Assembly: GCF_029267515.1 (NCBI RefSeq) | Contig: NZ_JAJUIS010000005.1 | Span: forward strand, 186,001 to 250,000 | Direction: 5' to 3' | DNA length: 64,000 nt | From: Seleniivibrio woodruffii | Lineage (GTDB): Bacteria > Chrysiogenota > Deferribacteres > Deferribacterales > Geovibrionaceae | Shown here: piece by piece, positions 36,042 to 44,874 of the stretch | Layout: every line of letters starts with the position of its first letter | How positions within the stretch are numbered: position 1 is the first letter of the stretch | Notes under the pieces: generated by a model | The model's database searches: none | Told to the model about the DNA's origin: nothing | Seen by the model: the letters and a program-made list of their open reading frames with translations, nothing else | Translations under genes and position numbers: made by a program

Positions 36042-36970
36042 TTGAACTGCTCCGGATACATTATCTTAGCAAGCCCCAGAACCGCATCTCCGGTGCGGAC
36101 GGTGGGGTTGTTTCCGTATGTTTCAAAGGGCAGGCTGATAACTTTCCCGTTTTTAACGGCTGTAAGACCGCTCCATGCGGGATGTTTCGTAAGGCTGGAA
36201 TCGTTTTTCGCCTGTGTTTTATTGTCGTGATTTATCAGAAAGATATAATCGGGATTCTGAACTGCGATGTTTTCAAGGCTCACAGGCGCAAAACCTCTGG
36301 ACATTGCCGAACCCGCCATTGGTCCTTTTCTGTCGGATTTAGCTCCTGCGGCTATGTTGTCGCCGCCAGCCATCTCAAGCATCATGCCCGCATAGCTGTC
36401 CGGCAGCGCCATGTTATAGCTTTCAGGTGAGCCGTAGAGCACCAGCGCGCGCACCTTTTTAATGCCTTTCAGTCTGTCCTGAACTGTTTTCAGCTTATTG
36501 TCGATGTCAGCCACCGATTCCGCTGCCTTCGCCTTGTTACCTGTGATGGTGCCGAATATCTGCACGGTCTCTTTCACCTGCGGCAAAGTCACAGGCGAGA
36601 ACAGCGCAACCTTTATTCCTGCGCCGTTCAGCGACGAGCGCAGGGCGACGTGGAACGGGAAATTCATGCCTATCACGAGATCAGGGTTCATGGCGACGAT
36701 ACGCTCAATGTCGGGGTTTTCCACCCTGCCTACGTTGGGCACGCCTTTCAGACGGTTTTCGATATAAACCGGGGTGGTATTGCTCGCAGCATATGCCGCA
36801 GGAATACCGCCTGCCGCAAAGAACATCTCAAGGTTCGAGCTGTTCAGCACAACGACCTTCTGCGGCTGCTTTTCCAGAGTAACCGTCTGACCTGAGGAAT
36901 CCTTAAAACTTATCTGTGCGAAAGCGGAACCGCACAATAGAACAAGAAGTATTACCAGTATATTTTTCAT
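36038..36970 (-). CDS. hmuT: Periplasmic haem/iron-chelate binding protein (HmuT-like)
   Basis: A 310-residue class III binding protein with a plain signal peptide (1-18, GSAFA) and no lipobox. Lobes are marked by TVTLEKQPQKVVVLNSSNLEMFF and NPDYIFLINHDN. Several Tyr residues could act as haem ligand but I cannot pick one. Overlaps hutX by 4 bases. It should deliver haem or a ferric chelate to the HmuUV permease. Confidence 0.83.
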   Translation of the reverse strand: MKNILVILLVLLCGSAFAQISFKDSSGQTVTLEKQPQKVVVLNSSNLEMFFAAGGIPAAYAASNTTPVYIENRLKGVPNVGRVENPDIERIVAMNPDLVIGMNFPFHVALRSSLNGAGIKVALFSPVTLPQVKETVQIFGTITGNKAKAAESVADIDNKLKTVQDRLKGIKKVRALVLYGSPESYNMALPDSYAGMMLEMAGGDNIAAGAKSDRKGPMAGSAMSRGFAPVSLENIAVQNPDYIFLINHDNKTQAKNDSSLTKHPAWSGLTAVKNGKVISLPFETYGNNPTVRTGDAVLGLAKIMYPEQFK

Positions 36971-37458
36971 TGCATCATCCTCTTTTTAAGGGCATGGAAC
37001 TTTGCAACCTGATCCTGTTTCAGCTCGTATTTTTCGTCCCTGCCGACGTGTATCTTAAAAGCTGCGTTTCCGTCTTTGTCGTAAACCTGAACCGACAGAC
37101 TCTCCCTGCCCATGAAGGGGCGGCTGACGAAATGGATGCTGTCGAACTTGTGCGCCATTAGGTGCCCGCCGATAGAGGATGTGTCGGAGTGAAGGTTGAA
37201 CATGCCGTGGCTGTATGAACCTTTGGGCAGTCCGCCTGATACCTCGCATATCACGCTGCCGTTGGATACTATCATAAGTATCTCGCCCCACTCGCTTATG
37301 TCGTCCATTATCTCATTAAAACGTGAGACGCTCACCTCGAACGACTGCTCGTCCAGAGCGCGCACAACATCCCTTTCCGGCACGTTCAAAGCGCGCGCCG
37401 CCATAACTGTGGCAACGCCCTTTTTCTCGTCAAGATACTGCTTTATGGTTTCCGTCAT
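36967..37458 (-). CDS. hutX: Haem utilisation cytosolic carrier HutX/ChuX
   Basis: A 163-residue cytosolic haem-binding protein of the HutX/ChuX family. It has the N-terminal helix pair (MAARALNVPERDVVRAL) and the core HKFDSIHFVSRPFMGRESLSVQVYDKDGNAAFKI typical of the family. HutX takes haem from the importer and hands it to a degrading enzyme. Directly downstream of hutW (11 bases), the same pairing as in Vibrio and enterohaemorrhagic E. coli loci. Confidence 0.9.
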   Translation of the reverse strand: MTETIKQYLDEKKGVATVMAARALNVPERDVVRALDEQSFEVSVSRFNEIMDDISEWGEILMIVSNGSVICEVSGGLPKGSYSHGMFNLHSDTSSIGGHLMAHKFDSIHFVSRPFMGRESLSVQVYDKDGNAAFKIHVGRDEKYELKQDQVAKFHALKKRMMQ

Positions 37459-37469
37459 GTTCCATCTCC

Positions 37470-38858
37470 TTAATTCTGTGCGGCGACCTTTGCCGCCGTC
37501 GGTGTGTATCCGCTGTTGAAATACAGTTCCGTAACGTCTATGAGCGACTGAGCCATGTTCACATACCAGAACTGTCCCTGCGGGGTCAGCTTTACAGTGG
37601 TTCCAACACGCTCAACAAGTTTCCTCTTTTCCCATGAGCCTATAAGCGGTTCGAAAACTTCCGTCAGCCTGAATCCCGCCTCGCGGTCAAGCATATCGCC
37701 GCGGAGGTACCCGCAGTCTATCTGACTGGAAATCATATTGTGCAGACGCTGACGCTCGTGATTCCTGCTCATGCCCATGACGGGCTTGCGCCCCGCCTTC
37801 ACCATACCCAGATAGGGTTCCAGCGCCATATGGGTGAAATACCCGTGCTGCTGTGTACGACCGCCCGCTCCCGCACCGAAAGCGTGCATCATATGCCCCT
37901 GCTTCGTCATGCGGTTATATAGGCTTCTGTCGCGGGTATCCCGCACCCAGTGCGCCATGGAAGGCTGCATATAGCCGAGCCGCTGCATCACTGCGTGCGC
38001 CTTTATAAAATAAACCGCCTGCTGTGCCGTTGTGGGCGGGGGCGGAAGTTTTTCCTCTTTTATCTTCTCCATAAGTTTGCCGTCGTCGAACACGTTGAGC
38101 TGATACAGCGCCATGCCGTCAACGCCGATCCTGTCCGCAGTGAGGATATCGTCTATGAAGTCCGATTCGCTCTGATATGGCAGACCGAACATCAGATCGA
38201 TGGACACCGCCGCCTCGTTCAGACTTTTCAGCTTCTCTATCATCCTGATAACCGTCTCGCCATCGTCAACCCTGCCGATGGCACGGCGCGCCTTTGTATC
38301 GAAAGACTGAACGCCCAGAGAAAAACGGTTGACACCCGCATTCAGACAGGCGTCAATCTTCTCGTCGGTTAGCTGATAGGTTCTAGTTTCAAAAGTAAAT
38401 TCGCAGTCGTTGGCAAGGGGGAGATTCTCCTTTATTGTTTGCAGCATAAGGGAAATCTGCTCCGCACTAAGTGCGCCCGGCGTACCGCCTCCGATATATA
38501 CCGCGTTTATGCTGCCAGATGAAAACAGCGGCAGATGCGCACAGCTCTTTATCTCCTGTGCAAGCGCATTGCTGAAAGCCTCCATCATGTCGGCTTTCGC
38601 AAGGTTTTTGAAAAAACCGCAGTATAGGCATCTGGTCTGGCAGAACGGAACGTTCACATATACCAGCTTGTTCGCATCCGAAGCCTGCGAGCAGGCTCCC
38701 ATCCACGCCTTTGCCGCCTCTTCGGGAGTCAGCGTCTGCCCTTTGCTGCCCGCATGTACAGTTCGCTTTTTGTCATAAGCAGAGGCAAAAACCTGTGAAT
38801 CCTCGTTGCCGAATATCAGTCTGCGTTTCTCTTCGTCCAGTTCCTCTGTCCAGCTCAT
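37470..38858 (-). CDS. hutW: Anaerobic haem-degrading radical SAM methyltransferase HutW/ChuW
   Basis: A 462-residue HemN-like radical SAM protein. The cluster motif is NVPFCQTRCLYCGFF (CX3CX2C), followed by GGGTPG and FSLGVQSFD. ChuW opens the haem ring without oxygen by a radical methyl transfer and frees iron, giving anaerobilin. ATG 38858 overlaps the flavodoxin stop (ATGA), so I reject the longer frame from 38915. The partners, a flavodoxin upstream and HutX downstream, fit the known electron and haem supply. It could be confused with HemN, but the context of a haem uptake locus decides. Confidence 0.92.
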   Translation of the reverse strand: MSWTEELDEEKRRLIFGNEDSQVFASAYDKKRTVHAGSKGQTLTPEEAAKAWMGACSQASDANKLVYVNVPFCQTRCLYCGFFKNLAKADMMEAFSNALAQEIKSCAHLPLFSSGSINAVYIGGGTPGALSAEQISLMLQTIKENLPLANDCEFTFETRTYQLTDEKIDACLNAGVNRFSLGVQSFDTKARRAIGRVDDGETVIRMIEKLKSLNEAAVSIDLMFGLPYQSESDFIDDILTADRIGVDGMALYQLNVFDDGKLMEKIKEEKLPPPPTTAQQAVYFIKAHAVMQRLGYMQPSMAHWVRDTRDRSLYNRMTKQGHMMHAFGAGAGGRTQQHGYFTHMALEPYLGMVKAGRKPVMGMSRNHERQRLHNMISSQIDCGYLRGDMLDREAGFRLTEVFEPLIGSWEKRKLVERVGTTVKLTPQGQFWYVNMAQSLIDVTELYFNSGYTPTAAKVAAQN

Positions 38859-39415
38859 GCCGTCACCTTTGCCCTGTTCAGTTTTTCCATCAGTCCGCAG
38901 GCGAAATCCCAGCACTCAGACTTGTTCATCAGAGTTCTGGGTTTTTTGCGCTCCGCAGCTTCGGTATCCGAAAGACCTATCATCTTATAAAACTGCTCAA
39001 TGCCCTTTCTGTCCTTTTCGTTCATGGCGGAGAACACCATCTGACCGTGGAGCATTTCGCAGCCTATAACTCTGTCGCCAAGCTGCTGTGCGTATTTTTC
39101 AAGCATCAGTATTCCGCCGTGGCTTCTGCCTTTGTACATTATGGGTTCCGTTTTCATCGCCACGCCGAAAAGCGCTGTTTTTATGTTTTTCAGACTTTCA
39201 GAATGTTTCTCTATGTATTCCTCAAGCTCCTTCAAAAAGCCGTGGTTGTAAATACCGGAGCCGAGGAGTACGAGATCGTACCCCTCAGCCCCTTCAGCAT
39301 CCGAAACATTCTCAAGTCTGACCGTAAAGCCTTCCGCCTCAAACCTTTCGGCTATCCAGCCGGAAATTTCCCGCGATGAACCGTAACGCGTCGCGTATAC
39401 TATCTTTACAGTCAT
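38855..39415 (-). CDS. Flavodoxin-fold protein (HemG-like), probable electron donor to HutW
   Basis: A 186-residue protein with the flavodoxin FMN phosphate loop YATRYGSSREIS and VLLGSGIYNHGF. This long-chain HemG-like type is seen in protoporphyrinogen oxidases and simple flavodoxins. It overlaps hutW by 4 bases. ChuW needs flavodoxin-type electrons, so electron delivery to HutW is the simplest role. A protoporphyrinogen oxidase role is less likely here. Confidence 0.82.
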   Translation of the reverse strand: MTVKIVYATRYGSSREISGWIAERFEAEGFTVRLENVSDAEGAEGYDLVLLGSGIYNHGFLKELEEYIEKHSESLKNIKTALFGVAMKTEPIMYKGRSHGGILMLEKYAQQLGDRVIGCEMLHGQMVFSAMNEKDRKGIEQFYKMIGLSDTEAAERKKPRTLMNKSECWDFACGLMEKLNRAKVTA

Positions 39416-39424
39416 GTCGTTTCC

Positions 39425-41479
39425 TTAAAACTCTATTCCGGCTTTCAGAACATAGTGTCTGCCGGGTTCAACCAGCGCCTCTGTGGCACCTGCAAGGTAA
39501 TAGTCCTCGTCGTTCAGGTTGAGAGCCTCCGCAGAGAGGAGGAACCTGCGTCCGCTGTCGAAAGTGTAAACACCGGAAACGGACAGGTTGTATGTGCTGT
39601 AGCCTGAATCTTCGGTAATATCACCGGCGGAATCCTCTGTTTCAGCGGTCTCCGCATATCTGACATACAGATCTGCGTTCAGACTGAGGTTCTTGCCGAT
39701 GGTTTTGTCGTATTCAACACCGTATTTGGCATATTTTTCGGGGCTGCCTACTTTTGTTGTGCTGTATGTACCGTAGTCGAAATCGCGCTTTATGAGCGTA
39801 GCTTCAACATAAGGGCGGAAATCCGCAATGGTGTATCCGATTGTCATTTCAAGACCTTTAGTCGTAGCTTCGTTTACGTTCGTATAGAGATTGGCGAAAC
39901 CGCTTGTGGTTGTGGGATCCGCGACCTTCACTGTGGTTATGTAATCCTTCGCTTTGCTGTAAAACAGTGCAAGATCTGCATCCAGACCGCTTCCGGCGTA
40001 TCTTACACCCACCTCGTAGTTGGTGCTTGTTTCAGAATCAAGGTCTTTGTTGGATTTCGTGGGTGTGCTGCTGCCGTGGGTTGTGCCCATGTAAAGCTGC
40101 TGGAGGTTTGGTGTTCTGTAACCTGTCGCAACCTGCGCGCGGAACACTGTGTTTTTGATACCGTTATACATCAGTGAGATGCTTCCAACTGTGCTGTCGG
40201 TGTCGGAACTGCCGGGGGTCTGTCCAGCCTTAGTGGTGCTCTCAAGCTCGGTTTCCGTTTTGGTATAGCGCAGACCGCCTGTCAGCACGAAGTTCTGAGC
40301 GATAACCTGTTCATCCTGTGCGAAAAATGACCATGAAGACTGGTTCGCATCACTTGTGGAATCAACCGGAGTTGTCGCCATAAAGTTAAGGATGTTCTCT
40401 TTCGCCTCAAGGTCGTCCTTCATATATTCAACTCCCGCTATAAGCAGGTTTGAGTCCGTAAAGCTGAAGTTTGCCTGAGCGTTGAAGCCAACGGAATCCA
40501 GATCGTTCTTTGTGGTGGAAAGATAGGTCGCCGTCGTGGGTCCCATCTTCATGTACATGTTGTTGATGAACTTCTTATAGGTATTCTGAGTGTATGCGTC
40601 TACACGCAGGCGGCTGAGCAAAGAACCTTCGTTGTTCATCTCGAAATACGCCTGAGTTTTGTCCCTGTCCCAGTCGGGCAGATCCATCTCCATTTTCATA
40701 TCACCTGCAGACAGGTCTGCATCCTCATACCCTGTCTTAACCTCGTTGTCCGAACGATACTGAGTATGCTCAACACCAATGTCATATTTCTTATTTTTGA
40801 AACCTACCAAGGCTCTGTAGTTGGTACTTTCGAATTTTGTATTGTCAACCTTGTCCCCATCGGAATCCCTGCGGTCGCCCTGATCAACAGAGGTAGCCTC
40901 CATCCTGTAATAGAAACCTTTGTGACCGCCGTAAAGCGAAAGAGTGTTGCTGGTTCCCTCAGTGCCTGTGTCGTACATGGTGGTAAACGAACCCTGAATG
41001 GCTCTCGTACCGCCCTTTTTAGTAATAACGTTGATAACGCCTCCGATAGCCTCTGAACCGTAGAGCACTGATGCGGGACCTTTTATCACTTCAACGCGCT
41101 CAATGGAGTTTATGTCCACCAGAAGCGGTGCGCCGTCCATTGATTTCTGTTCGGAAATCTTAACGCCGTCGATCATAATCAGTGTTCTCGCCGCACTCTC
41201 ACCCCTAAGGCTGAGACGGAATATACCGGCCGAACCTGTGGATGAAAGCTGAACACCGGGAATGTCCCTTAAAAGGTCGGCAAGGGTAACTGCCCCCGAT
41301 TTTGAAATATCCTCATCGGTTACAACCGAAAGAGTCATGGGAACTTCCGCGGCTTTCTTCTCTGTTCTTGTCGCCGTAACGAGAACCTCATTCTGCTTCA
41401 GTTGCGTTGTTTCAGCCGCCATCGCATATGCCGAAACAAAGAGAGCGCAAAGAAACATTAACAGTTTCCTACCTGTCAT
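39425..41479 (-). CDS. TonB-dependent outer-membrane receptor for haem or siderophore
   Basis: A 684-residue receptor with signal peptide (1-21, AYAMA), TonB box NEVLVTATRTEKKA, plug domain (about 40-150; SVVTDEDISKSGAVTLADLLRDIPGV and RVEVIKGPASVLYGSEAIGGVINVITKK) and a barrel ending GIEF. AGGAG lies before the ATG. It is followed after 9 bases by the flavodoxin and hutW genes, so haem is the likely cargo, although I do not see a clear FRAP/NPNL motif of classical haem receptors. Confidence 0.88.
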   Translation of the reverse strand: MTGRKLLMFLCALFVSAYAMAAETTQLKQNEVLVTATRTEKKAAEVPMTLSVVTDEDISKSGAVTLADLLRDIPGVQLSSTGSAGIFRLSLRGESAARTLIMIDGVKISEQKSMDGAPLLVDINSIERVEVIKGPASVLYGSEAIGGVINVITKKGGTRAIQGSFTTMYDTGTEGTSNTLSLYGGHKGFYYRMEATSVDQGDRRDSDGDKVDNTKFESTNYRALVGFKNKKYDIGVEHTQYRSDNEVKTGYEDADLSAGDMKMEMDLPDWDRDKTQAYFEMNNEGSLLSRLRVDAYTQNTYKKFINNMYMKMGPTTATYLSTTKNDLDSVGFNAQANFSFTDSNLLIAGVEYMKDDLEAKENILNFMATTPVDSTSDANQSSWSFFAQDEQVIAQNFVLTGGLRYTKTETELESTTKAGQTPGSSDTDSTVGSISLMYNGIKNTVFRAQVATGYRTPNLQQLYMGTTHGSSTPTKSNKDLDSETSTNYEVGVRYAGSGLDADLALFYSKAKDYITTVKVADPTTTSGFANLYTNVNEATTKGLEMTIGYTIADFRPYVEATLIKRDFDYGTYSTTKVGSPEKYAKYGVEYDKTIGKNLSLNADLYVRYAETAETEDSAGDITEDSGYSTYNLSVSGVYTFDSGRRFLLSAEALNLNDEDYYLAGATEALVEPGRHYVLKAGIEF

Positions 41480-41577
41480 ACGAAATATCTCCTGTTGGTT
41501 TTTTGGAATTCTAAGATTCTCTGAATTATTTACGGTCAGCCCCTGAAACGGAGCCGTTTATCGCCTTTTGAAATGCG

Positions 41578-41739
41578 TCACTTTTTTGAGGTCTGTGCCG
41601 CTATGACCTGTATGTACCCGCATTTGGGACACTTTACCTCTACCGCGCGGACAAGCCCTTTCATAAGCAGCCTACCGCACCTCCGGCATCGTATCTCCTC
41701 TTTGAAGAGCGGGATAGCCTCGTTGGTGTTCATTGTCAT
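41578..41739 (-). CDS. Com-like small zinc-ribbon protein between tonB and the receptor gene
   Basis: A 53-residue frame not longer than many spurious ones but well supported: ATG 41739 overlaps the tonB stop as ATGA, and the product has two CxxC pairs, Cys18/Cys21 (IRCRRCGRLLMKG) and Cys37/Cys40 (VEVKCPKCGYIQ). The CRxC-G-KLL-KG ... hydrophobic-KCPxCG layout is that of Com, the Mu-like phage translational activator family, also found in bacteria. ATG 41733 is an alternative start. It could bind RNA or DNA and tune expression of the receptor gene 99 bases downstream. Confidence 0.72.
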   Translation of the reverse strand: MTMNTNEAIPLFKEEIRCRRCGRLLMKGLVRAVEVKCPKCGYIQVIAAQTSKK

Positions 41740-42449
41740 TCTGTAAGCCTGTAATTTATTGGTATCACTATCGTAAACTGTTCACCCGAACCTTTTTCGA
41801 ACGGAAAAACAGATCGGATGAGCCGCATAGCTTCGTCATCCAGCAACCCGAATCCGCTGGACTGCTGCACCGACGAGGACACAAGCGAACCGTCCGCGCC
41901 TATGACAGCCTTGATTTGCACAACGCCTTCCATACCCTTCCTGCGTGCCATGTATGGGTATTTTTTATTGTTTTCCAGCTTTCCGCCGAGTCTGTTCTGA
42001 TAGCCTGAATAGTCGAACGCTGGCTTCTGTTTCACAGGTTCCGCGGGTCGCTGCACAGGTATATCAATCGCTTTCGGAGCTGTCTGCACAGGTTTTACTG
42101 TTTCCGGCGCAACATTTTCCTGAACAACTGGCACCGTCTTAACAGATTCAGCAAAAGGGGCAGGCTTTGCAGGGGCCTCTTTCACAACGGCTTTTTCCTC
42201 CGGCTTCTGCTGTTTAACAGGTTGAGGCGGCAAAGGCAGTGGCTCCGAAGCCTCATGCGGATGAACCGCCGGTTCGGAAACAGCGGGAGCGTGCTTCAGC
42301 AGAACACGCATTATCTCCTCTTTTCTGTCTGTCCTGTCTTCAATACTGAAAGTGCTCAGCCAGACGTGCAGTCCAACGGAAAGAAAAACACAAAGAGCGT
42401 ATGCTCTCACCGGATTGTATTTTATACCATCATCATACCGAATTTCCAT
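41736..42449 (-). CDS. tonB: TonB energy-transducing protein
   Basis: A 237-residue TonB: short cytoplasmic start, one membrane anchor (about 12-32), a proline- and lysine-rich periplasmic linker (about 55-155, many KP, EP and VP repeats) and a C-terminal TonB domain (about 165-237) with YPYMARRKGMEGVVQIKAVIGADG and SSGFGLLDDEAMRLI. It transmits the energy of ExbBD to the receptors. ATG 42449 is preferred; another at 42467 lies upstream of the -10 region. A Fur box and promoter lie directly upstream, so it can be transcribed apart from exbBD. Confidence 0.9.
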   Translation of the reverse strand: MEIRYDDGIKYNPVRAYALCVFLSVGLHVWLSTFSIEDRTDRKEEIMRVLLKHAPAVSEPAVHPHEASEPLPLPPQPVKQQKPEEKAVVKEAPAKPAPFAESVKTVPVVQENVAPETVKPVQTAPKAIDIPVQRPAEPVKQKPAFDYSGYQNRLGGKLENNKKYPYMARRKGMEGVVQIKAVIGADGSLVSSSVQQSSGFGLLDDEAMRLIRSVFPFEKGSGEQFTIVIPINYRLTE

Positions 42450-42452
42450 AAT

Positions 42453-42486
42453 GATACTGATTATCATTATCTAATTTGAGTGTCAA
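42453..42486 (-). promoter_or_regulatory. Fur box and promoter directly upstream of tonB
   Basis: GATACTGATTATCATTATC (42453-42471) matches the Fur consensus at 17 of 19. On the minus strand TTGACA (42486-42481), a 17-base spacer and TAATCA (42463-42458) form a promoter whose -10 lies inside the Fur box. The expected start of transcription is next to ATG 42449, implying a very short or absent leader. Confidence 0.78.
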
Positions 42487-42505
42487 CACAAAAACACAAC
42501 AAAGA

Positions 42506-42916
42506 CTAATTTTGTCCTGAAACATCATCTGCGAGGAACGCAACTGATTCCGCACCGGATTCCTTCGCAATATCCATCACTTTCACAATACGCCCGAAAT
42601 CCACACTTTTATCCGCCGAAACGTTCACAATCTTTTCGTCGGCAGTGGCAAGTTTTCTGCCCAGCATCATTCGAAGATGGATGTCGTCCACAGGATAATC
42701 GTTCAGATACACGCTGCCGTCTGATTTAACCGCGATTGTCAGCTCATCCTGCTTAACCTGCTGCGCTGTGGTGCTTTCCGGCAGATCCGTCTTTACGGCA
42801 GGAATACTGAAAACCGATGTAAGGAGAAAAAAGATAAGCAGCAGAAAGACCATATCTATCATGGGTGTCATATCCGGCGAGCTGTCTTTTTTGTGGAATA
42901 TATCAAAATCAATCAT
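42506..42916 (-). CDS. exbD: ExbD/TolR-family biopolymer transport protein
   Basis: A 136-residue protein: a short cytoplasmic tail, one membrane helix with the essential aspartate in MTPMIDMVFLLLIFFLL, and a periplasmic domain ending about residue 136. With ExbB it forms the proton-driven motor for TonB. Overlaps exbB by 8 bases. The unbroken Fur-regulated context points to ExbD rather than TolR. Confidence 0.92.
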   Translation of the reverse strand: MIDFDIFHKKDSSPDMTPMIDMVFLLLIFFLLTSVFSIPAVKTDLPESTTAQQVKQDELTIAVKSDGSVYLNDYPVDDIHLRMMLGRKLATADEKIVNVSADKSVDFGRIVKVMDIAKESGAESVAFLADDVSGQN

Positions 42917-43523
42917 GCAGTTTCTCCAGAACCCGCACCATTTCCTCTCCGCGCACTTTGAGGTTTACGGCTTTCGTGTGCAGACTCTTTTCAAAAAAGT
43001 GATATATGACAAGCGCCGGAATACCTACGAACAATCCGGCTATGGTTGTTATCAGAGCCTCCCATATGCCGCCCGCAAGCAGAGCGGGATCAACAGCGCC
43101 CTTATACGCGGCAACCGTGCGAAACGCCGCAGCCATGCCGAGAACAGTTCCGAAAAGCCCCATCATAGGGGCAATACGCCCAATAAGTTCCATCACATGC
43201 AGATGTTTCGCATATCTTTGAAGCTCCTGCACACCGCGGTTGGTGATGATATGCTCCATGTCGTGCCTGCTCACCTCCGCATGGCTCAGCGCCTCGGCAA
43301 AGACCCGCTCGGTTTCGCCTCTTGAACCCTCAAGACACAGCTTTGCCTCCGCTGTTTTGCCCTCTGAAACGTATTTCAGCGCCGCCAGATATGTCTCCCT
43401 GTGTCCTCTGTTCGACAGAAAAAACCAGAGGCGTTCCAGAAAGACAGTTAACAGAACAACGGAGCAAAGAGCGAGTGGATACATCATCAGCCCGCCCTTC
43501 TGAATGAAATAGGCAAGATCCAT
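42909..43523 (-). CDS. exbB: ExbB/TolQ-family proton channel protein
   Basis: A 204-residue protein with three membrane helices (about 12-32, 115-140, 155-178) and the family stretch IAPMMGLFGTVLGMAAAF and GGIWEALITTIAGLFVGIPALV. It makes the pentameric stator around ExbD. Start ATG 43523 follows GGAGGA. First gene of the haem locus; promoter TTGACA (43579-43574) with TATTGA (43556-43551) lies upstream, overlapped by a Fur box. Confidence 0.92.
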   Translation of the reverse strand: MDLAYFIQKGGLMMYPLALCSVVLLTVFLERLWFFLSNRGHRETYLAALKYVSEGKTAEAKLCLEGSRGETERVFAEALSHAEVSRHDMEHIITNRGVQELQRYAKHLHVMELIGRIAPMMGLFGTVLGMAAAFRTVAAYKGAVDPALLAGGIWEALITTIAGLFVGIPALVIYHFFEKSLHTKAVNLKVRGEEMVRVLEKLHD

Positions 43524-43539
43524 CTCTCCTCCAGATTTA

Positions 43540-43558
43540 GATAATGAGTTTCAATATC
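43540..43558. promoter_or_regulatory. Fur box at the exbB promoter
   Basis: GATAATGAGTTTCAATATC matches the Fur consensus at 15 of 19 and covers the -10 region of the exbB promoter, so Fur with iron should block it. Confidence 0.65.
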
Positions 43559-43720
43559 AACTCATTCATGCCATGTCAAGTGGTTTAATGTATAGCTGTC
43601 GATAAGATGCTGGGAAAACGGGGGAAATATGGTAGAGATTAAACGGATAATACGAACATTCAATAAATTTACAATGCTTATACCCGAAACAAGTTCGGGC
43701 AATCCTGTCATACAATATAC

Positions 43721-43757
43721 AAAAAAAGGCACCAGCCAGATGGCTGATGCCTTTTTT
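43721..43757 (-). terminator. Terminator after tRNA-Pro
   Basis: GGCACCAGCC (43728-43737) and GGCTGATGCC (43742-43751) pair around AGAT with one mismatch. A7 on the left gives the T tract when read leftwards. Confidence 0.8.
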
Positions 43758-43760
43758 AAA

Positions 43761-43834
43761 TCGGGATGACAGGATTTGAACCTGCGACCACCTGTTCCCA
43801 AGACAGGTACGCTACCAAGCTGCGCTACATCCCG
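43761..43834 (-). tRNA. tRNA-Pro (anticodon TGG)
   Basis: Reverse-strand cloverleaf of 74 bases: acceptor CGGGATG pairs with CATCCCG, D arm GCGCAGCTTGGTAGCGT, anticodon loop TTGGGA within CTGTC...GACAG-like stem giving TGG, T arm GGTTCAAATCC, discriminator A. Confidence 0.95.
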
Positions 43835-43966
43835 AACATTTAAAGAGATATATCTATAGTAGACTGAACTGCAAATGTCAAGCACCATACCAACAATAAA
43901 TCTGTTAATATATTGACTTTTTAATTTATTGAGAATATCCATATTTTTTGCATGTGGGGATGACAA

Positions 43967-44833
43967 ATGTTCAAAGGAATCATTGTCGCGGTTCTTTCTG
44001 CGGCTTGCTATGCTACGCTGGTTATTTTCGGTAAAATAGGTATGTCGATGGGAATGACGTCCGTGCGGATGCTTGCCCTGCGCTTTCTCTTCGCCACCCT
44101 GATTCTGTTTCTCTATTTTGCCGTTACAGACAGAAATGTGCTGAAGCCGAACAAAAAACTTGTCCTGAAATCCGCTTTTCTCGGACTGGTGTTCTATCTT
44201 GGGCAAAGTCTTATGTTCTTCAGGGCAATAGAATATATCCCCGCTTCCACAGCATCCCTGATACTGTATTTCTATCCGCTGGCAGTTCTGCTGCTCTCAG
44301 TGACATTTCTGAAGGATAAATTCAGATTCTCATCGTTTATATCAGTTCTGCTGATATTGGGCGGCTGTTGTCTGGTATTCTATGACGCCTTTCAGCGTAG
44401 TTTCGATATCAGAGGAATAATCTTTGCCGGTATATCAATGGTGCTTTTCTCCACATATCTGGTTGTCGCGCAGCGTGTCCTGAAAAATGAAAACTCCACT
44501 GCGGCAACGTTTTACGTCACACTGTTCACTGCCATGGGATACACCGCTCTGAACGGAGGCACAGGCATAGAAGGCTTGACCGCTCAGCAGTTCGCGCTCT
44601 GTGCAGCTTTGGGGCTTATTCCGTCTGCAATGGCAATGGGTTTTCTCTATTCCGCATTGAAAAAAATAGGTGCTGCATATACTTCGATATTCAGTTCAAT
44701 AGAACCTGTTATAACACTCATCCTTGCAGGAGTTTTTCTCGGTGAGATCATCGTGCCGTTTCAGATATTCGGCGTGATTCTTCTGATAGCAGGAATAGTT
44801 GTCCCGAACCTGAACCTGTACAGGAAGTATTGA
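43967..44833 (+). CDS. EamA/DMT-superfamily transporter
   Basis: A 288-residue membrane protein with ten hydrophobic helices in two EamA repeats (about 1-135 and 145-288). The repeat marks are FRAIEYIPASTASLILYFYPLAVLLLS and GAAYTSIFSSIEPVITLILAG. These proteins export amino acids or other metabolites; the cargo is not evident. The gene stands alone between tRNA-Pro and the convergent gene at 44875. Confidence 0.85.
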   Translation: MFKGIIVAVLSAACYATLVIFGKIGMSMGMTSVRMLALRFLFATLILFLYFAVTDRNVLKPNKKLVLKSAFLGLVFYLGQSLMFFRAIEYIPASTASLILYFYPLAVLLLSVTFLKDKFRFSSFISVLLILGGCCLVFYDAFQRSFDIRGIIFAGISMVLFSTYLVVAQRVLKNENSTAATFYVTLFTAMGYTALNGGTGIEGLTAQQFALCAALGLIPSAMAMGFLYSALKKIGAAYTSIFSSIEPVITLILAGVFLGEIIVPFQIFGVILLIAGIVVPNLNLYRKY

Positions 44834-44874
44834 GGCTGGTGCGCTTGCAGAGACATAAAGTCTTTTTTACCCTG

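Noticed and set aside
43562-44206. 214-codon minus-strand frame across tRNA-Pro and the EamA gene
   Set aside because: It reads through a tRNA and its terminator and is antisense to a clear membrane protein gene.
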